Positions 26,951 to 35,107 of a DNA stretch of 64,000 bases are shown here, one piece after another (position 1 is the stretch's first letter; each line of letters opens with the position of its first letter). The translations under genes and the position numbers were made by a program. The notes under the pieces were generated by a model that did no database searches, had not been told where the DNA came from, and saw nothing but the letters and a program-made list of their open reading frames with translations. The DNA is from Oleidesulfovibrio sp047973035 (GTDB lineage Bacteria; Desulfobacterota; Desulfovibrionia; Desulfovibrionales; Desulfovibrionaceae). The DNA is taken from positions 17,327 to 81,326 of the forward strand of contig NZ_JBKEBF010000018.1 of NCBI RefSeq assembly GCF_047973035.1, in the 5' to 3' direction.

Positions 26951-28198
26951 ATGCATCATTTCACATATCGTGGCGGAGAACTGTACGCAGAGGATTTACC
27001 TATCCGCGAACTGGTCAGCAGCTACGGCACTCCTTTGTACGTATACTCGCAGGCTACTTTTGAAAGACACTTCACAGCATTCGATTCTGCATTTGCTTCA
27101 ATTCCACACCTGACATGCTACTCTGTAAAGGCATGTTCAAACACACATATTCTGCGCCTGTTAGGCAAACTGGGTGCAGGGATGGACATTGTTTCCGGCG
27201 GCGAGTTGTATCGGGCATTGCGGGCGGGTATTGCTCCATCAAAGATTGTGTACAGCGGTGTCGGAAAAACGCGCACTGAAATCCATCAGGCACTTGAAGC
27301 CGGTATTCTGATGTTTAACGTCGAGTCCCGCGGCGAGCTGGAGCGGATCAACGAGGTTGCTCATCAGACAGGTCACACGGCCAATGTTTCTCTACGCATC
27401 AACCCCGATGTAGACCCACAGACGCATCCTTATATCTCGACAGGACTAAAAGAGAATAAGTTCGGCCTTGATCTTGAGCAGTCCTATGAAGCTTACATGC
27501 GCGCACTGGAAATGCCTGCAATTGTGCCCATGGGAATCGACTGTCACATTGGGTCACAGCTGACCAGTCTGTCACCGTTCATTGAAGCAGTTGAACGTGT
27601 TCTTGCGTTCCGTGAACGCTTGTGCAAAGCGGGCTTGTGCATCAATTATCTGGACCTTGGCGGAGGCTTGGGCATTCCGTACGATCAGGAAGAGCCGCCT
27701 CACCCTGAGGAATTCGGTTCCGTTCTCACAAAAATGCTCGCAGGGCTTGATATCACCCTGATCCTTGAGCCCGGTCGCGTGATCGCAGGCAACGCCGGTA
27801 TTCTGGTTACCAAAGTGCAGTACACCAAAAAAACTGCCAGCAAGGAGTTTGTCATTGTAGACGCTGCAATGAACGACCTCATCCGCCCATCGCTCTATCA
27901 ATCGCATCACAATGTGGCAGAAGTAACGCCGATGGGACGCCCTGAGCATACTGTCGATATAGTGGGGCCGATTTGTGAATCCGGCGACTTCCTTGCCCGT
28001 AACAGAATAATGCCTGCTGTGGAGCAGCGCGAGCTTCTGGCCATATTCTCTGCCGGAGCGTACGGCTTTACCATGAGTTCGCAATACAACTCGCGCCCGC
28101 GGGCAGCAGAAGTTCTGGTAAGCGGACAGCACGCAAACCTCATCCGTCGTAGAGAAACATACGAAGACCTGATAGGCCCTGAAGAGTCACTTCCATAA
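26951..28198 (+). CDS. lysA: diaminopimelate decarboxylase
   Basis: PLP enzyme of fold type III making L-lysine from meso-diaminopimelate, the last step of the pathway that dapL (16363) serves. The 415-residue protein has the PLP-lysine segment YSVKACSN, HIGSQLTSLSPF, DLGGGLGIPY, EPGRVIAGNAG and the substrate-side cysteine in GPICESGD. AAGGAGAAACCT precedes the ATG. Confidence 0.97.
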   Translation: MHHFTYRGGELYAEDLPIRELVSSYGTPLYVYSQATFERHFTAFDSAFASIPHLTCYSVKACSNTHILRLLGKLGAGMDIVSGGELYRALRAGIAPSKIVYSGVGKTRTEIHQALEAGILMFNVESRGELERINEVAHQTGHTANVSLRINPDVDPQTHPYISTGLKENKFGLDLEQSYEAYMRALEMPAIVPMGIDCHIGSQLTSLSPFIEAVERVLAFRERLCKAGLCINYLDLGGGLGIPYDQEEPPHPEEFGSVLTKMLAGLDITLILEPGRVIAGNAGILVTKVQYTKKTASKEFVIVDAAMNDLIRPSLYQSHHNVAEVTPMGRPEHTVDIVGPICESGDFLARNRIMPAVEQRELLAIFSAGAYGFTMSSQYNSRPRAAEVLVSGQHANLIRRRETYEDLIGPEESLP

Positions 28199-28211
28199 CT
28201 CTGGAAACGGT

Positions 28212-28652
28212 ATGGATATTATCAGAAATATCGGCATGGTTGCGCACGATGAGCGCAAGCAGGATCTGCTGGACTGGGTAAAAGACAATCTTAACGCTCT
28301 AAAAGGGCACCATATTTTTGCTACAGGCACAACCGGCAACCTGCTGAAAAAAACGTTTCCAGAGTTAGACGTTACTCCTATGAAAAGCGGCCCTCTGGGC
28401 GGCGACCAACAGCTGGGCGCAATGATATCGGATGGAAAGCTGGACATGCTTTTCTTCCTTATTGACCCGATGGCCCCCCACCCTCACGATGTTGACATCA
28501 AGGCTCTTCTGCGGCTTGCTGTACTTTATAACATTCCCGCAGCCTATAACCGCTCCACAGCAGACTTTTTGATTACCAGCCCGAATATGACTCAGGTATA
28601 TCACCCTGAAATCAAGGACTATACCTCGTACACCCGAAGAAATCTTAAATAA
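28212..28652 (+). CDS. mgsA: methylglyoxal synthase
   Basis: Converts dihydroxyacetone phosphate to methylglyoxal and phosphate, a glycolytic overflow bypass. The 146-residue protein has AHDERK (His12), the phosphate-binding ATGTTG (37-42) and SGPLGGDQQLGA with catalytic Asp65. Located 13 bp after lysA and probably cotranscribed. Confidence 0.94.
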   Translation: MDIIRNIGMVAHDERKQDLLDWVKDNLNALKGHHIFATGTTGNLLKKTFPELDVTPMKSGPLGGDQQLGAMISDGKLDMLFFLIDPMAPHPHDVDIKALLRLAVLYNIPAAYNRSTADFLITSPNMTQVYHPEIKDYTSYTRRNLK

Positions 28653-28664
28653 GACTGAGAACAA

Positions 28665-28680
28665 GTTAATAAAAGTTAAC
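28665..28680. promoter_or_regulatory. operator-like site O1 of the S24 repressor
   Basis: GTTAATAAAAGTTAAC: two GTTAAY half-sites around AAAA. A near-identical site lies at 28720 and a related one at 29465. Confidence 0.6.
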
Positions 28681-28698
28681 TTTATCTTTCCTGTCCTG

Positions 28699-28727
28699 TT
28701 GACAGCTAATCACCATTGCGTTAACAA
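28699..28727 (+). promoter_or_regulatory. putative promoter of the S24 repressor gene
   Basis: TTGACA (28699-28704) and, after a 17-nt spacer, a weak -10 TAACAA (28722-28727). The -10 lies inside operator-like site O2, which fits autorepression. Confidence 0.5.
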
Positions 28728-28735
28728 AAGTGAAC
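28720..28735. promoter_or_regulatory. operator-like site O2 of the S24 repressor
   Basis: GTTAACAAAAGTGAAC matches O1 at 14 of 16 positions and overlaps the probable -10 box, 55 bp from O1. Confidence 0.6.
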
Positions 28736-28763
28736 AGACGGACATCAACCCAAACAGGAATTC

Positions 28764-29417
28764 ATGACAAAACTCTCTTTCAGCATATTCTTTCGCCGGG
28801 TAAAAGAATCCACAGATCTTACGACACAACAAGCTTTAGCCAAAGCTCTGGGTGTTAACAGATCTGCCGTTACTCAAGCGAAGCAAAGAGATGCAGTTCC
28901 TGAAAAATGGGTACTAAAGATTGCTCGAATGTTTGCTCTATCTCCCGACTGGCTGGAAACAGGTTCTGGTAATATCGAAGCATTTCAGCAGGCTTTTGCT
29001 GAATCCGAACTTTATCCTGTTCCCAAAGTCGAAGCAAAACTATGTGCGGGTGGTGGTTCTCTGGAAGTGGGAACTGCTGCCGTTGAAGAGCATATATTCC
29101 AGCTCAGCTGGTTACAAAAGAAGGGAAATCCTCGCAGTATGGTACTGATGGATGTTATCGGCGACAGTATGGAACCTGAAATTTATGCCGGAGATACTGT
29201 GCTGGTAGATCAATCACATACTACTCTGCGAAACGGGACCATCTTTGCTGTAGGCGTTGAGGACGCCGTAATGGTCAAACGAGTTGAAAAAAAGCCTGAA
29301 GGGCTTATTTTACATAGTGATAATCCGGCTTACTCCCCTGTCTACCTTCGCGGAGATGAACTTGAAACTGTTCGAATCATAGGTAAAGTCATCTGGGTAG
29401 GCAGAGAGTACCAGTAA
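28764..29417 (+). CDS. LexA/CI-like S24 self-cleaving repressor
   Basis: The 217-residue transcription repressor has an N-terminal helix-turn-helix of CI type (TQQALAKALGVNRSAVTQAK, 21-40) and a C-terminal S24 peptidase domain. Ser135 (VIGDSMEPEI) and Lys172 (AVMVKRVEK) are the expected catalytic dyad, and AKLCAGGG offers an Ala95-Gly96 autocleavage site as in LexA and CI. It is probably released by RecA during DNA damage. No phage genes flank it, so it is either an orphan regulator or a prophage remnant. Operator-like repeats precede it and a terminator follows. Confidence 0.88.
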   Translation: MTKLSFSIFFRRVKESTDLTTQQALAKALGVNRSAVTQAKQRDAVPEKWVLKIARMFALSPDWLETGSGNIEAFQQAFAESELYPVPKVEAKLCAGGGSLEVGTAAVEEHIFQLSWLQKKGNPRSMVLMDVIGDSMEPEIYAGDTVLVDQSHTTLRNGTIFAVGVEDAVMVKRVEKKPEGLILHSDNPAYSPVYLRGDELETVRIIGKVIWVGREYQ

Positions 29418-29430
29418 TTATTTTATACAT

Positions 29431-29452
29431 AAGGCGGTGCGCCGCCTTTTTT
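29431..29452 (+). terminator. terminator of the S24 repressor gene
   Basis: AAGGCGG-TGCG-CCGCCTT hairpin followed by TTTT, 13 bp after the stop. Confidence 0.82.
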
Positions 29453-29464
29453 AAGCACCTGCAT

Positions 29465-29480
29465 GTTAACTTTTTGCAAC
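29465..29480. promoter_or_regulatory. operator-like site O3, upstream of the small Cys-rich gene
   Basis: GTTAACTTTTTGCAAC agrees with the reverse complement of O1 (GTTAACTTTTATTAAC) at 13 of 16 positions. It lies directly before the ribosome-binding site of the 53-residue gene. Confidence 0.42.
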
Positions 29481-29493
29481 AAAGGAGACCGCC

Positions 29494-29655
29494 ATGCAAC
29501 AACGTTTTTGCTCTTGTGGAGCCTCTGTCTGGGTACGCTACCTGTTCAACTCGTGGCACACCGTTTTTTTCAACACTGCAGACGATGAAAGCTCTGCCTT
29601 GCTTGCCCGATGCCCATGCTGCGGATCTAAGCTTGATATTAATTCATTAAGATAA
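29494..29655 (+). CDS. small cysteine-rich (zinc-ribbon-like) protein, 53 aa
   Basis: ATG at 29494 with AAAGGAGACC just upstream opens a 53-codon frame beginning MQQRFCSCGASVWVRYLFNS and ending with RCPCCGSKLDINSLR. The CSCG and CPCCG pairs suggest a small zinc ribbon. The strong ribosome-binding site and operator-like O3 immediately upstream suggest repression by the neighbouring S24 regulator, but this is inference. No family recognised. Confidence 0.62.
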   Translation: MQQRFCSCGASVWVRYLFNSWHTVFFNTADDESSALLARCPCCGSKLDINSLR

Positions 29656-29661
29656 TTATTT

Positions 29662-29695
29662 ATTCGTTGTGTTAATATTTATTAACACAACGAAT
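29662..29695. repeat. perfect 15-bp inverted repeat
   Basis: ATTCGTTGTGTTAAT and its exact complement ATTAACACAACGAAT surround ATTT. No T-run follows, so it is not a standard terminator. The core GTTAAT-N4-ATTAAC resembles the repressor half-sites. Confidence 0.8.
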
Positions 29696-29757
29696 GCTAA
29701 TAAAAAGATTTGGCAGGCACAGTTTGTAGCATTGTTGTTACGCCTGTCTCTCCCCGT

Positions 29758-29795
29758 AAACAAAGCCCGCCGAGTGGTGTCAGCGGGCTTTGTTT
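29758..29795. terminator. bidirectional terminator before the Mla operon end
   Basis: AAACAAAGCCCGC and GCGGGCTTTGTTT arms (13 bp) with a 12-nt loop; it serves the minus-strand Mla operon and possibly the plus-strand small gene. Confidence 0.82.
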
Positions 29796-29814
29796 TTTAA
29801 GCTGGAAACCGCTG

Positions 29815-30393
29815 TTACTTGATTGAAGTTGCAATTTCTTCTGCCAGCTTACTCAGTAACCTGCTTTGAGCATTCACAATCGCAGCATAAGATGAGTCTG
29901 TTGCTTTTTCACTATAAGAAGCATGCCGCCACGACTTGGCAGAACCGCCTGACTGTTCCTGATAAGGCTCAAGGCGCCACATGGCCTGAAGGATTGCCTG
30001 CCCGTCTTCTGTTGCATCAAAGCGCAGCATGGCAACTTTCAAGGTAAAATCTCTTTCAACAGAATGAGCCACGATCACTGTGGCGCCAGAAGCTCTGGAC
30101 AGCTCCATCAAAAGATGACGCGCAACAGCATCACGTAGCGGCTCTGCCCAATAATCAAATTCGGCCAGATGCACCCTTGCTCCGCTTGTTCGCGTTACGA
30201 TATTGGGCCGATCAAGGTACGGTGGAATAGTCACCTCTTCCAGAATAACTACCGGACTGGCTTGGGTCAAAGACGGACTGGCGCTACCTGCTTCCAGCAT
30301 ATAAAAGCGGGTCGGCGCACTTTTGCCTCCGCAACCACCAAGAACAACAAGCAGTGAAATCAAAAATAAAACGTTGCTAACTCGAAATTTCAT
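29815..30393 (-). CDS. PqiC-like ABC transport auxiliary lipoprotein
   Basis: The 192-residue lipoprotein has a signal peptide with lipobox VLGGC, then APTRFYMLEAG and IPPYLDRPNIVTRTSGARVH, the pattern of PqiC/ABC-auxiliary lipoproteins that dock MCE complexes to the outer membrane. The start at 30393 has AGGAG 8 nt upstream; an in-frame ATG at 30414 would run into mlaD. Last gene of the Mla-type operon. Confidence 0.85.
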   Translation of the reverse strand: MKFRVSNVLFLISLLVVLGGCGGKSAPTRFYMLEAGSASPSLTQASPVVILEEVTIPPYLDRPNIVTRTSGARVHLAEFDYWAEPLRDAVARHLLMELSRASGATVIVAHSVERDFTLKVAMLRFDATEDGQAILQAMWRLEPYQEQSGGSAKSWRHASYSEKATDSSYAAIVNAQSRLLSKLAEEIATSIK

Positions 30394-30397
30394 ATTG

Positions 30398-31408
30398 TTA
30401 TCTCCTGTAATCACCCTTTCCGCGAATCAAAGCCTCTGGATGCCTTTCCAGATAATCAGCCCAAACACGCAAGGAGCGAGCGGCTCCTGCCAGTTCTCTC
30501 AGCGTATCACGCAAATCCCGCACCAAAGCGGCATCAGGCGAAGTCATCGCACTGAGTCCCTCAGCAGCTTTTTCAGACCGAGCAAGCACTTTATTCAATG
30601 AAGCAGCAACCTCAACAACCCGACTGTCAACATTTTCAGCCAACTTACCATAGCTGGTTACTGTCTTTCTGGTTTCTTCCGCAAGCGGCGTTACAATTTT
30701 GCGGGTATCCCTCATCAGCAACGTGGCCTGTGCAACAGCGTCTCTGCTCTCGTTAACAAAGGCATACACTTCTCCGGGTAAAGCCTGCATCTGAGGGTTG
30801 CTTACGAGCCTATCAATATTATCAAGCGTATTTAAAAAACGCGCAGCAAGCTCTTTCAAAGGAAGTTGTTCGAATGTCTTTGTTACTTCCTCCAATGCAG
30901 ATGAAATCGTAGGGATTTCAGGAACAGCTGCTGAAGGATGCAAAACAACAGGTTTATCAGGATAAAAGTCTAATGTAATTACAAGCTGACCGGTGACAAA
31001 ACTCTGCATATCCAAACGGGCACGCAGCCCCTTTGTTATTAATCGTTCCAGTACCAGTTCAGATTCCACATTTAAAATTTCTTCAAGTGAACTACTAGAA
31101 CTATCCACACCTACAGAAGCCAGCGAAAGGCTGTTTCGCTCAAAATCGACTAAAACAGGAATGGTAAACTTCAACGTTTCAGGATTGGTATAAATCGAAA
31201 TAGAAGAAACACTCCCGACCTTAACTCCGCGAAAGACAACTGGCGAGCCGACACTCAACCCCTTAACACTTCCCTCGAAAAACATTACACACTGGGTTTT
31301 TTTCGAAAAAAAACTCCCTGAGCCGATGAGAACAAGCAAAAGAATAGACAAGCACAATGCGCCAATGACAAACACCCCGACGACTACAGTATTTTTCCGC
31401 TGACTCAT
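30398..31408 (-). CDS. mlaD: MCE-domain lipid transport protein (MlaD-like)
   Basis: The 336-residue protein has one N-terminal membrane helix (about 8-30) and a single MCE/MlaD domain (about 37-120; FFEGSVKGLSVGSPVVFRGVKVGSV), then a long helical region rich in heptad-like repeats that could extend across the periplasm. Substrate-binding component of a phospholipid transporter. Overlaps the ATPase gene by 4 bp. Confidence 0.9.
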   Translation of the reverse strand: MSQRKNTVVVGVFVIGALCLSILLLVLIGSGSFFSKKTQCVMFFEGSVKGLSVGSPVVFRGVKVGSVSSISIYTNPETLKFTIPVLVDFERNSLSLASVGVDSSSSSLEEILNVESELVLERLITKGLRARLDMQSFVTGQLVITLDFYPDKPVVLHPSAAVPEIPTISSALEEVTKTFEQLPLKELAARFLNTLDNIDRLVSNPQMQALPGEVYAFVNESRDAVAQATLLMRDTRKIVTPLAEETRKTVTSYGKLAENVDSRVVEVAASLNKVLARSEKAAEGLSAMTSPDAALVRDLRDTLRELAGAARSLRVWADYLERHPEALIRGKGDYRR

Positions 31409-32184
31409 AATTGTTCCCCGTCAAATTGCCCGCGTCCTTGTCCGCGGGTAAGAAACGTAATCAACTCTGGATCATCAGATGTTTCCAGCAACTCCACAGG
31501 GCTGCCTGTCGCAGTCATCGTGCGCTTGGTGACGTCTAAAAAAACAGAGTTAGTACCAATAGCAAAAATACTCGGCAGTTCATGAGTAACAATTACAATT
31601 GTTGCGTCCAAACTGTCCCGAAGTTCCAGAATAAGTTCATCAAGCAAATGAGCGCTCACCGGGTCCAAACCGGCGGAAGGCTCATCAAAAAATAAAATTT
31701 CTGGATCAAGAGCCATAGCACGGGCAAGACCAGCCCGTTTCCGCATCCCGCCGCTGATTTCCGACGGATAAAATTGCTCAAAACCGGAAAGGCCCACCAA
31801 AGACAGTTTGAACGAAACAAGATCAGAAATTTCTGCTGCGGAAAGAGCAGTATACTGCTGCAATGGTAAGGCGACATTCTCTGCAAGGGTTAATGAACTC
31901 CATAACGCCCCGCTCTGATACAGCATACCCGTTCTACGCAGTATAGCCTGACGTGCAGCCTCGCTCAGCTGCCACAGGTTTTGCCCGTTGATAAGTACCT
32001 CCCCCTCAGCGGGAGCTTTTAGCCCGATCAACACCTTGAGCAGAGTGCTTTTACCACACCCGCTCCCTCCCATAATGACAAATATATCCCCTCTGCCGAT
32101 ACTGAACGAAAGATTACGCATTAGAACAAAGTCTCCATACGCAACGGTCAGAGAGTCAACTTTGATATGTTCTGTATTGTCCAA
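31405..32184 (-). CDS. mlaF: Mla-type ABC transporter ATPase
   Basis: The 259-residue ATPase has Walker A MGGSGCGKST, signature EISGGMRKRAGLARA and Walker B EILFFDEPSAGLDP. The SGGM-R-KR-GLARA form is typical of MlaF. It energises lipid movement between the inner membrane and the MCE protein. It lies 15 bp after the permease gene and overlaps mlaD. Confidence 0.94.
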   Translation of the reverse strand: MDNTEHIKVDSLTVAYGDFVLMRNLSFSIGRGDIFVIMGGSGCGKSTLLKVLIGLKAPAEGEVLINGQNLWQLSEAARQAILRRTGMLYQSGALWSSLTLAENVALPLQQYTALSAAEISDLVSFKLSLVGLSGFEQFYPSEISGGMRKRAGLARAMALDPEILFFDEPSAGLDPVSAHLLDELILELRDSLDATIVIVTHELPSIFAIGTNSVFLDVTKRTMTATGSPVELLETSDDPELITFLTRGQGRGQFDGEQL

Positions 32185-32199
32185 AATATTAAAGCTCCA

Positions 32200-33324
32200 T
32201 TACACGCCCATTACATTACAAATAAATGTAATGACAGCAGTCGCGACTATCAGGCTTACAATGCTTGTAACAACGGCCGCTGTTGTGGCTTCTCCGACAG
32301 CAGAGGCACTTCTGCCGCAATTAATCCCCTTATAACAACTGCACAAAGCTATCAATATGCCGAAAACAAAACTATGCAACACGCCGATAACAAAATATGA
32401 AAGCTTCACTGATTGCCATGTCATATGAAAATACTGAGCAGGGCTAATGTCCAGCATGGTTACACCTACGATCATTCCGCCAAGAATCCCCATAAAGTCA
32501 GCATAGACGCAGAGCAATGGCATCATAAAAATAAGGGCAAGCATTCTGGGAAGTACCAGAAATTCAAGGGGAGAAACTCCAAAAGTAGAGAGTGCATCAA
32601 CTTCTTCATTCACCTGCATAGTGCCAAGCTCTGCAGCAAATGCAGCGCCAGTTCTGCCTGAGATAATAATACCTGCCATTACAGCGCCCATCACCCGCAC
32701 CATGGCAATGGCCACAAGGCTGGCAACATAAATCTCGGCTCCGAACATCTTAAGCTGTACCGCTCCGACAAACGCAAAGATTAATCCGACGAGCAAACTT
32801 ATAAGCGAAACAATAGGCAAAGCCTGAGCTCCACAAACTCTGAACTGATATATGGTATCAGACATACGGAAAACAGCTTTTCCAAGCAGCAATTTGCCAA
32901 AAGCCAGACTGACTTCCCCTACAAAAGCCAATGCCATACGGGTATCATCCCATACGCGCAAAGCTCCCTCACCTACTGCAGTTATCAGCCCAGTCCTGAT
33001 CTCCTTTCGGGCTGCACCAGCCCGCTCGGGAACTTTTGCAGCAAGGTCAAGCAGGCGCACAACACCCTCAGGCAAACCGGCCAGGTCAACAGCAACAGAA
33101 TCTACCGGTACAGTTGCAAGCACTGACCGACAAAAAGTCGGCAGACAGCTGTCCCAACCAGTAACTGCATCGCCGAAAAAAGAAAGTCGTCGAATTTTTT
33201 TCCGGCTGCGGAGCTCATCAAGGATAGCTGTAACGTCAGGTAGTCTGTCGTGGATTGTCCAGCTGCCTTCAAAAATCAAAGACGCATGCTCTTCATGGTC
33301 AAAATGTACTTGTACTGCAGTCAT
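32200..33324 (-). CDS. mlaE: Mla-type permease with N-terminal STAS-like domain
   Basis: Residues about 130-374 are an MlaE permease (IVSLISLLVGLIFAFVGAVQ, IIISGRTGAAFAAELGTMQV, TFGVSPLEFLVLPRMLAL). The first 110 residues form a soluble STAS-like region (FEGSWTIHDRLPDVTAILDE...VAVDLAGLP). In the E. coli operon the STAS protein MlaB is separate; here it appears fused. First gene of the operon. Confidence 0.9.
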   Translation of the reverse strand: MTAVQVHFDHEEHASLIFEGSWTIHDRLPDVTAILDELRSRKKIRRLSFFGDAVTGWDSCLPTFCRSVLATVPVDSVAVDLAGLPEGVVRLLDLAAKVPERAGAARKEIRTGLITAVGEGALRVWDDTRMALAFVGEVSLAFGKLLLGKAVFRMSDTIYQFRVCGAQALPIVSLISLLVGLIFAFVGAVQLKMFGAEIYVASLVAIAMVRVMGAVMAGIIISGRTGAAFAAELGTMQVNEEVDALSTFGVSPLEFLVLPRMLALIFMMPLLCVYADFMGILGGMIVGVTMLDISPAQYFHMTWQSVKLSYFVIGVLHSFVFGILIALCSCYKGINCGRSASAVGEATTAAVVTSIVSLIVATAVITFICNVMGV

Positions 33325-33390
33325 AATGTCTCTTTTGTGAAAGCGTTATCTATGACAGTAAACGAGAAAATACTTCGAGGCTAGCCATGA

Positions 33391-33421
33391 ACAAAAAGAA
33401 AAGGAGGAAAATCCCCTCCTT
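33391..33421 (-). terminator. terminator of the glycosyltransferase gene
   Basis: On the minus strand AAGGAGG and CCTCCTT arms with a 7-nt loop, then TTCTTTTT. Confidence 0.75.
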
Positions 33422-33425
33422 ATCA

Positions 33426-34565
33426 CTATATTATCCCTGATCGACGCAAACGTTTTTGTGCCGCTCGTTCCAAACCCCGCAACAACAGCCTTGTCTTTAT
33501 TGATCGTGGCAACAATATAGCTTTGAAATGACGACGAACCGTGTGAAACGGACTTTCTTTGTTCGGGGCTTTTTTCTGCAGTCCCTGTTCCATCCAATAG
33601 TCGAATTGTTGCGAAACAGCCTGTATATCTTTAGCAATCAAAGCGTCAACTAAGGGCAAAAAAGCGTTCTGCTCCTTAAGCTCCGGTGCAAGAAAAGTGT
33701 TTCTGAACCATTCGGCATTCAGCCCGTCAAAGATATCAAAACAATACTCAATACAACGTTCGCGCCACACAGCATCCGCGCCTACCATTCGCGGAGCAAG
33801 CTTCTTAATATCCCGAAAAAGATTTTCATTAAGGTACTTTACTAGCGGTTTTATTGCCTGAGCTTGCATAAGAATCGCTTTGACTTCCTGAAAGTGCCTG
33901 ATCTGGTGCTCCACTTCCAGCTCAAGTGCAGATGACGTGCGCTTATGATCTTGCCTAAAGTAATAAAAGTGATGCGGGCATTGAGAAAACCTAGAAACCT
34001 GCGTAAGGGCCTGATACATAGTGCACACATCTTGTCCCAATTTAAAAGCAGGATGATGTACCCCAGCCTCACGCAAAAATTGTGTTTTAATTATCCAACG
34101 CCAAACAACTTTGCATTTCCAGTAATTAGGATTTGCAAACGTTGTATTTGAGACCGCAGGCAAATAAAAGTAACTACGTGTATTAAAAGTCTTTTCCGAA
34201 AAAACAACAGCATTCCCGCAAACCATATCAACGCTATCCCGATAGGCGACGGCGAGCATCTCTTTAGCAGCATCCTTATCAAGAAAGTCATCTGCATCAA
34301 GCCAGGTAATATACTCACCTGTTGCCTCTCGTTGTCCCACAGCACGAGTAGGCCCTAGCCCCAGATTCTGCTGCGAAATAACTCGCACACGAGAATCCTC
34401 ATTAGCGTATGTCTTAGCAATTTCGAGTGTTCTATCAGTTGAACCATCATTAATAACCAAAACCTCAATGTCCTGCTCTGTTTGAGCCAAACAGGACTCA
34501 AGGGTCACGGGAAGCCATTTTTCCATATTATAAGAAGGCACAACAAAAGTTAATTTGGGAGCCAT
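33426..34565 (-). CDS. family 2 glycosyltransferase
   Basis: The 379-residue GT-A enzyme has VVPSYNMEKWLPVTLESCL, the nucleotide-sugar motif VINDGSTDRTLEIA and a DXD-type LDADDF. The remaining about 250 residues are helical and basic at the end. Probably acts on cell-surface glycans; substrate unknown. ATG at 34565 (MAPKLTFV) is used because an in-frame extension to 34676 would run into tRNA-Leu. Confidence 0.88.
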   Translation of the reverse strand: MAPKLTFVVPSYNMEKWLPVTLESCLAQTEQDIEVLVINDGSTDRTLEIAKTYANEDSRVRVISQQNLGLGPTRAVGQREATGEYITWLDADDFLDKDAAKEMLAVAYRDSVDMVCGNAVVFSEKTFNTRSYFYLPAVSNTTFANPNYWKCKVVWRWIIKTQFLREAGVHHPAFKLGQDVCTMYQALTQVSRFSQCPHHFYYFRQDHKRTSSALELEVEHQIRHFQEVKAILMQAQAIKPLVKYLNENLFRDIKKLAPRMVGADAVWRERCIEYCFDIFDGLNAEWFRNTFLAPELKEQNAFLPLVDALIAKDIQAVSQQFDYWMEQGLQKKAPNKESPFHTVRRHFKAILLPRSIKTRLLLRGLERAAQKRLRRSGII

Positions 34566-34633
34566 TTGCACTCTCCAGAAAAAAATATGAAAAAGAAAAG
34601 GCTGCAGCGCGATGCTACAGCCTTTAAAATTTA

Positions 34634-34719
34634 TGGTGCCGAGGGCGGGACTTGAACCCGCACGGACGTAATCCACTACCCCCTCAAGATAGCGTGTCTA
34701 CCAATTCCACCACCTCGGC
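34634..34719 (-). tRNA. tRNA-Leu (anticodon GAG)
   Basis: An 86-nt class II tRNA: acceptor GCCGAGG/CCTCGGC, anticodon stem CTATC/GGTAG with loop TTGAGGG (anticodon GAG), a long variable arm GGATTACGTCC, T-loop TTCAAGT and encoded CCA. Lies between secG and the glycosyltransferase gene. Confidence 0.95.
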
Positions 34720-34729
34720 TCACAAATAA

Positions 34730-35059
34730 TTACTGCTCGGAAGCTGCAGGCTTTTCAGCAGGTTCTTCAATGCTGACAGGAGCCTGTTTAGGCTTTTCAA
34801 CCTGAACATCAATAATGCTGGATTCTGCACGACGATCAGCACCGCTGATGTAGTTATAGCTCAGAGATGTTACAATAAAAAGAGCTGCCAGAACAGCAGT
34901 CAGTTTTGCCAGCATACCGCCGGCACCTGCTCCGCCAAACATAGAAGAACTGCCGCCACCAAAGATGACGCCCATACCTTCCTTGCCGGACTGAAGCAAC
35001 ACAAGCACCGTAAGTACAATACAAGCGATGATGTGAAGAGTAAGAATCAGAGTTTGCAC
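34730..35059 (-). CDS. secG: preprotein translocase subunit SecG
   Basis: The 109-residue membrane protein has two hydrophobic helices (about 2-20 and 50-70) flanking the SecG motif LLQSGKEGMGVIFGGGSSS, with an acidic alanine/proline-rich tail. It supports SecYE channel function. 48 bp after tpiA, a common arrangement. Confidence 0.95.
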   Translation of the reverse strand: MQTLILTLHIIACIVLTVLVLLQSGKEGMGVIFGGGSSSMFGGAGAGGMLAKLTAVLAALFIVTSLSYNYISGADRRAESSIIDVQVEKPKQAPVSIEEPAEKPAASEQ

Positions 35060-35107
35060 GGTTCTTGTTCCTCCTCGGAGCTATATGCGATTCCGCAACA
35101 GCGAAAA

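Noticed and set aside
27572..28132. 186-codon minus-strand frame
   Set aside because: Antisense shadow of lysA with no domain pattern.
34566..34676. In-frame N-terminal extension of the glycosyltransferase
   Set aside because: It reads into tRNA-Leu (34634-34719) and adds no family residues.
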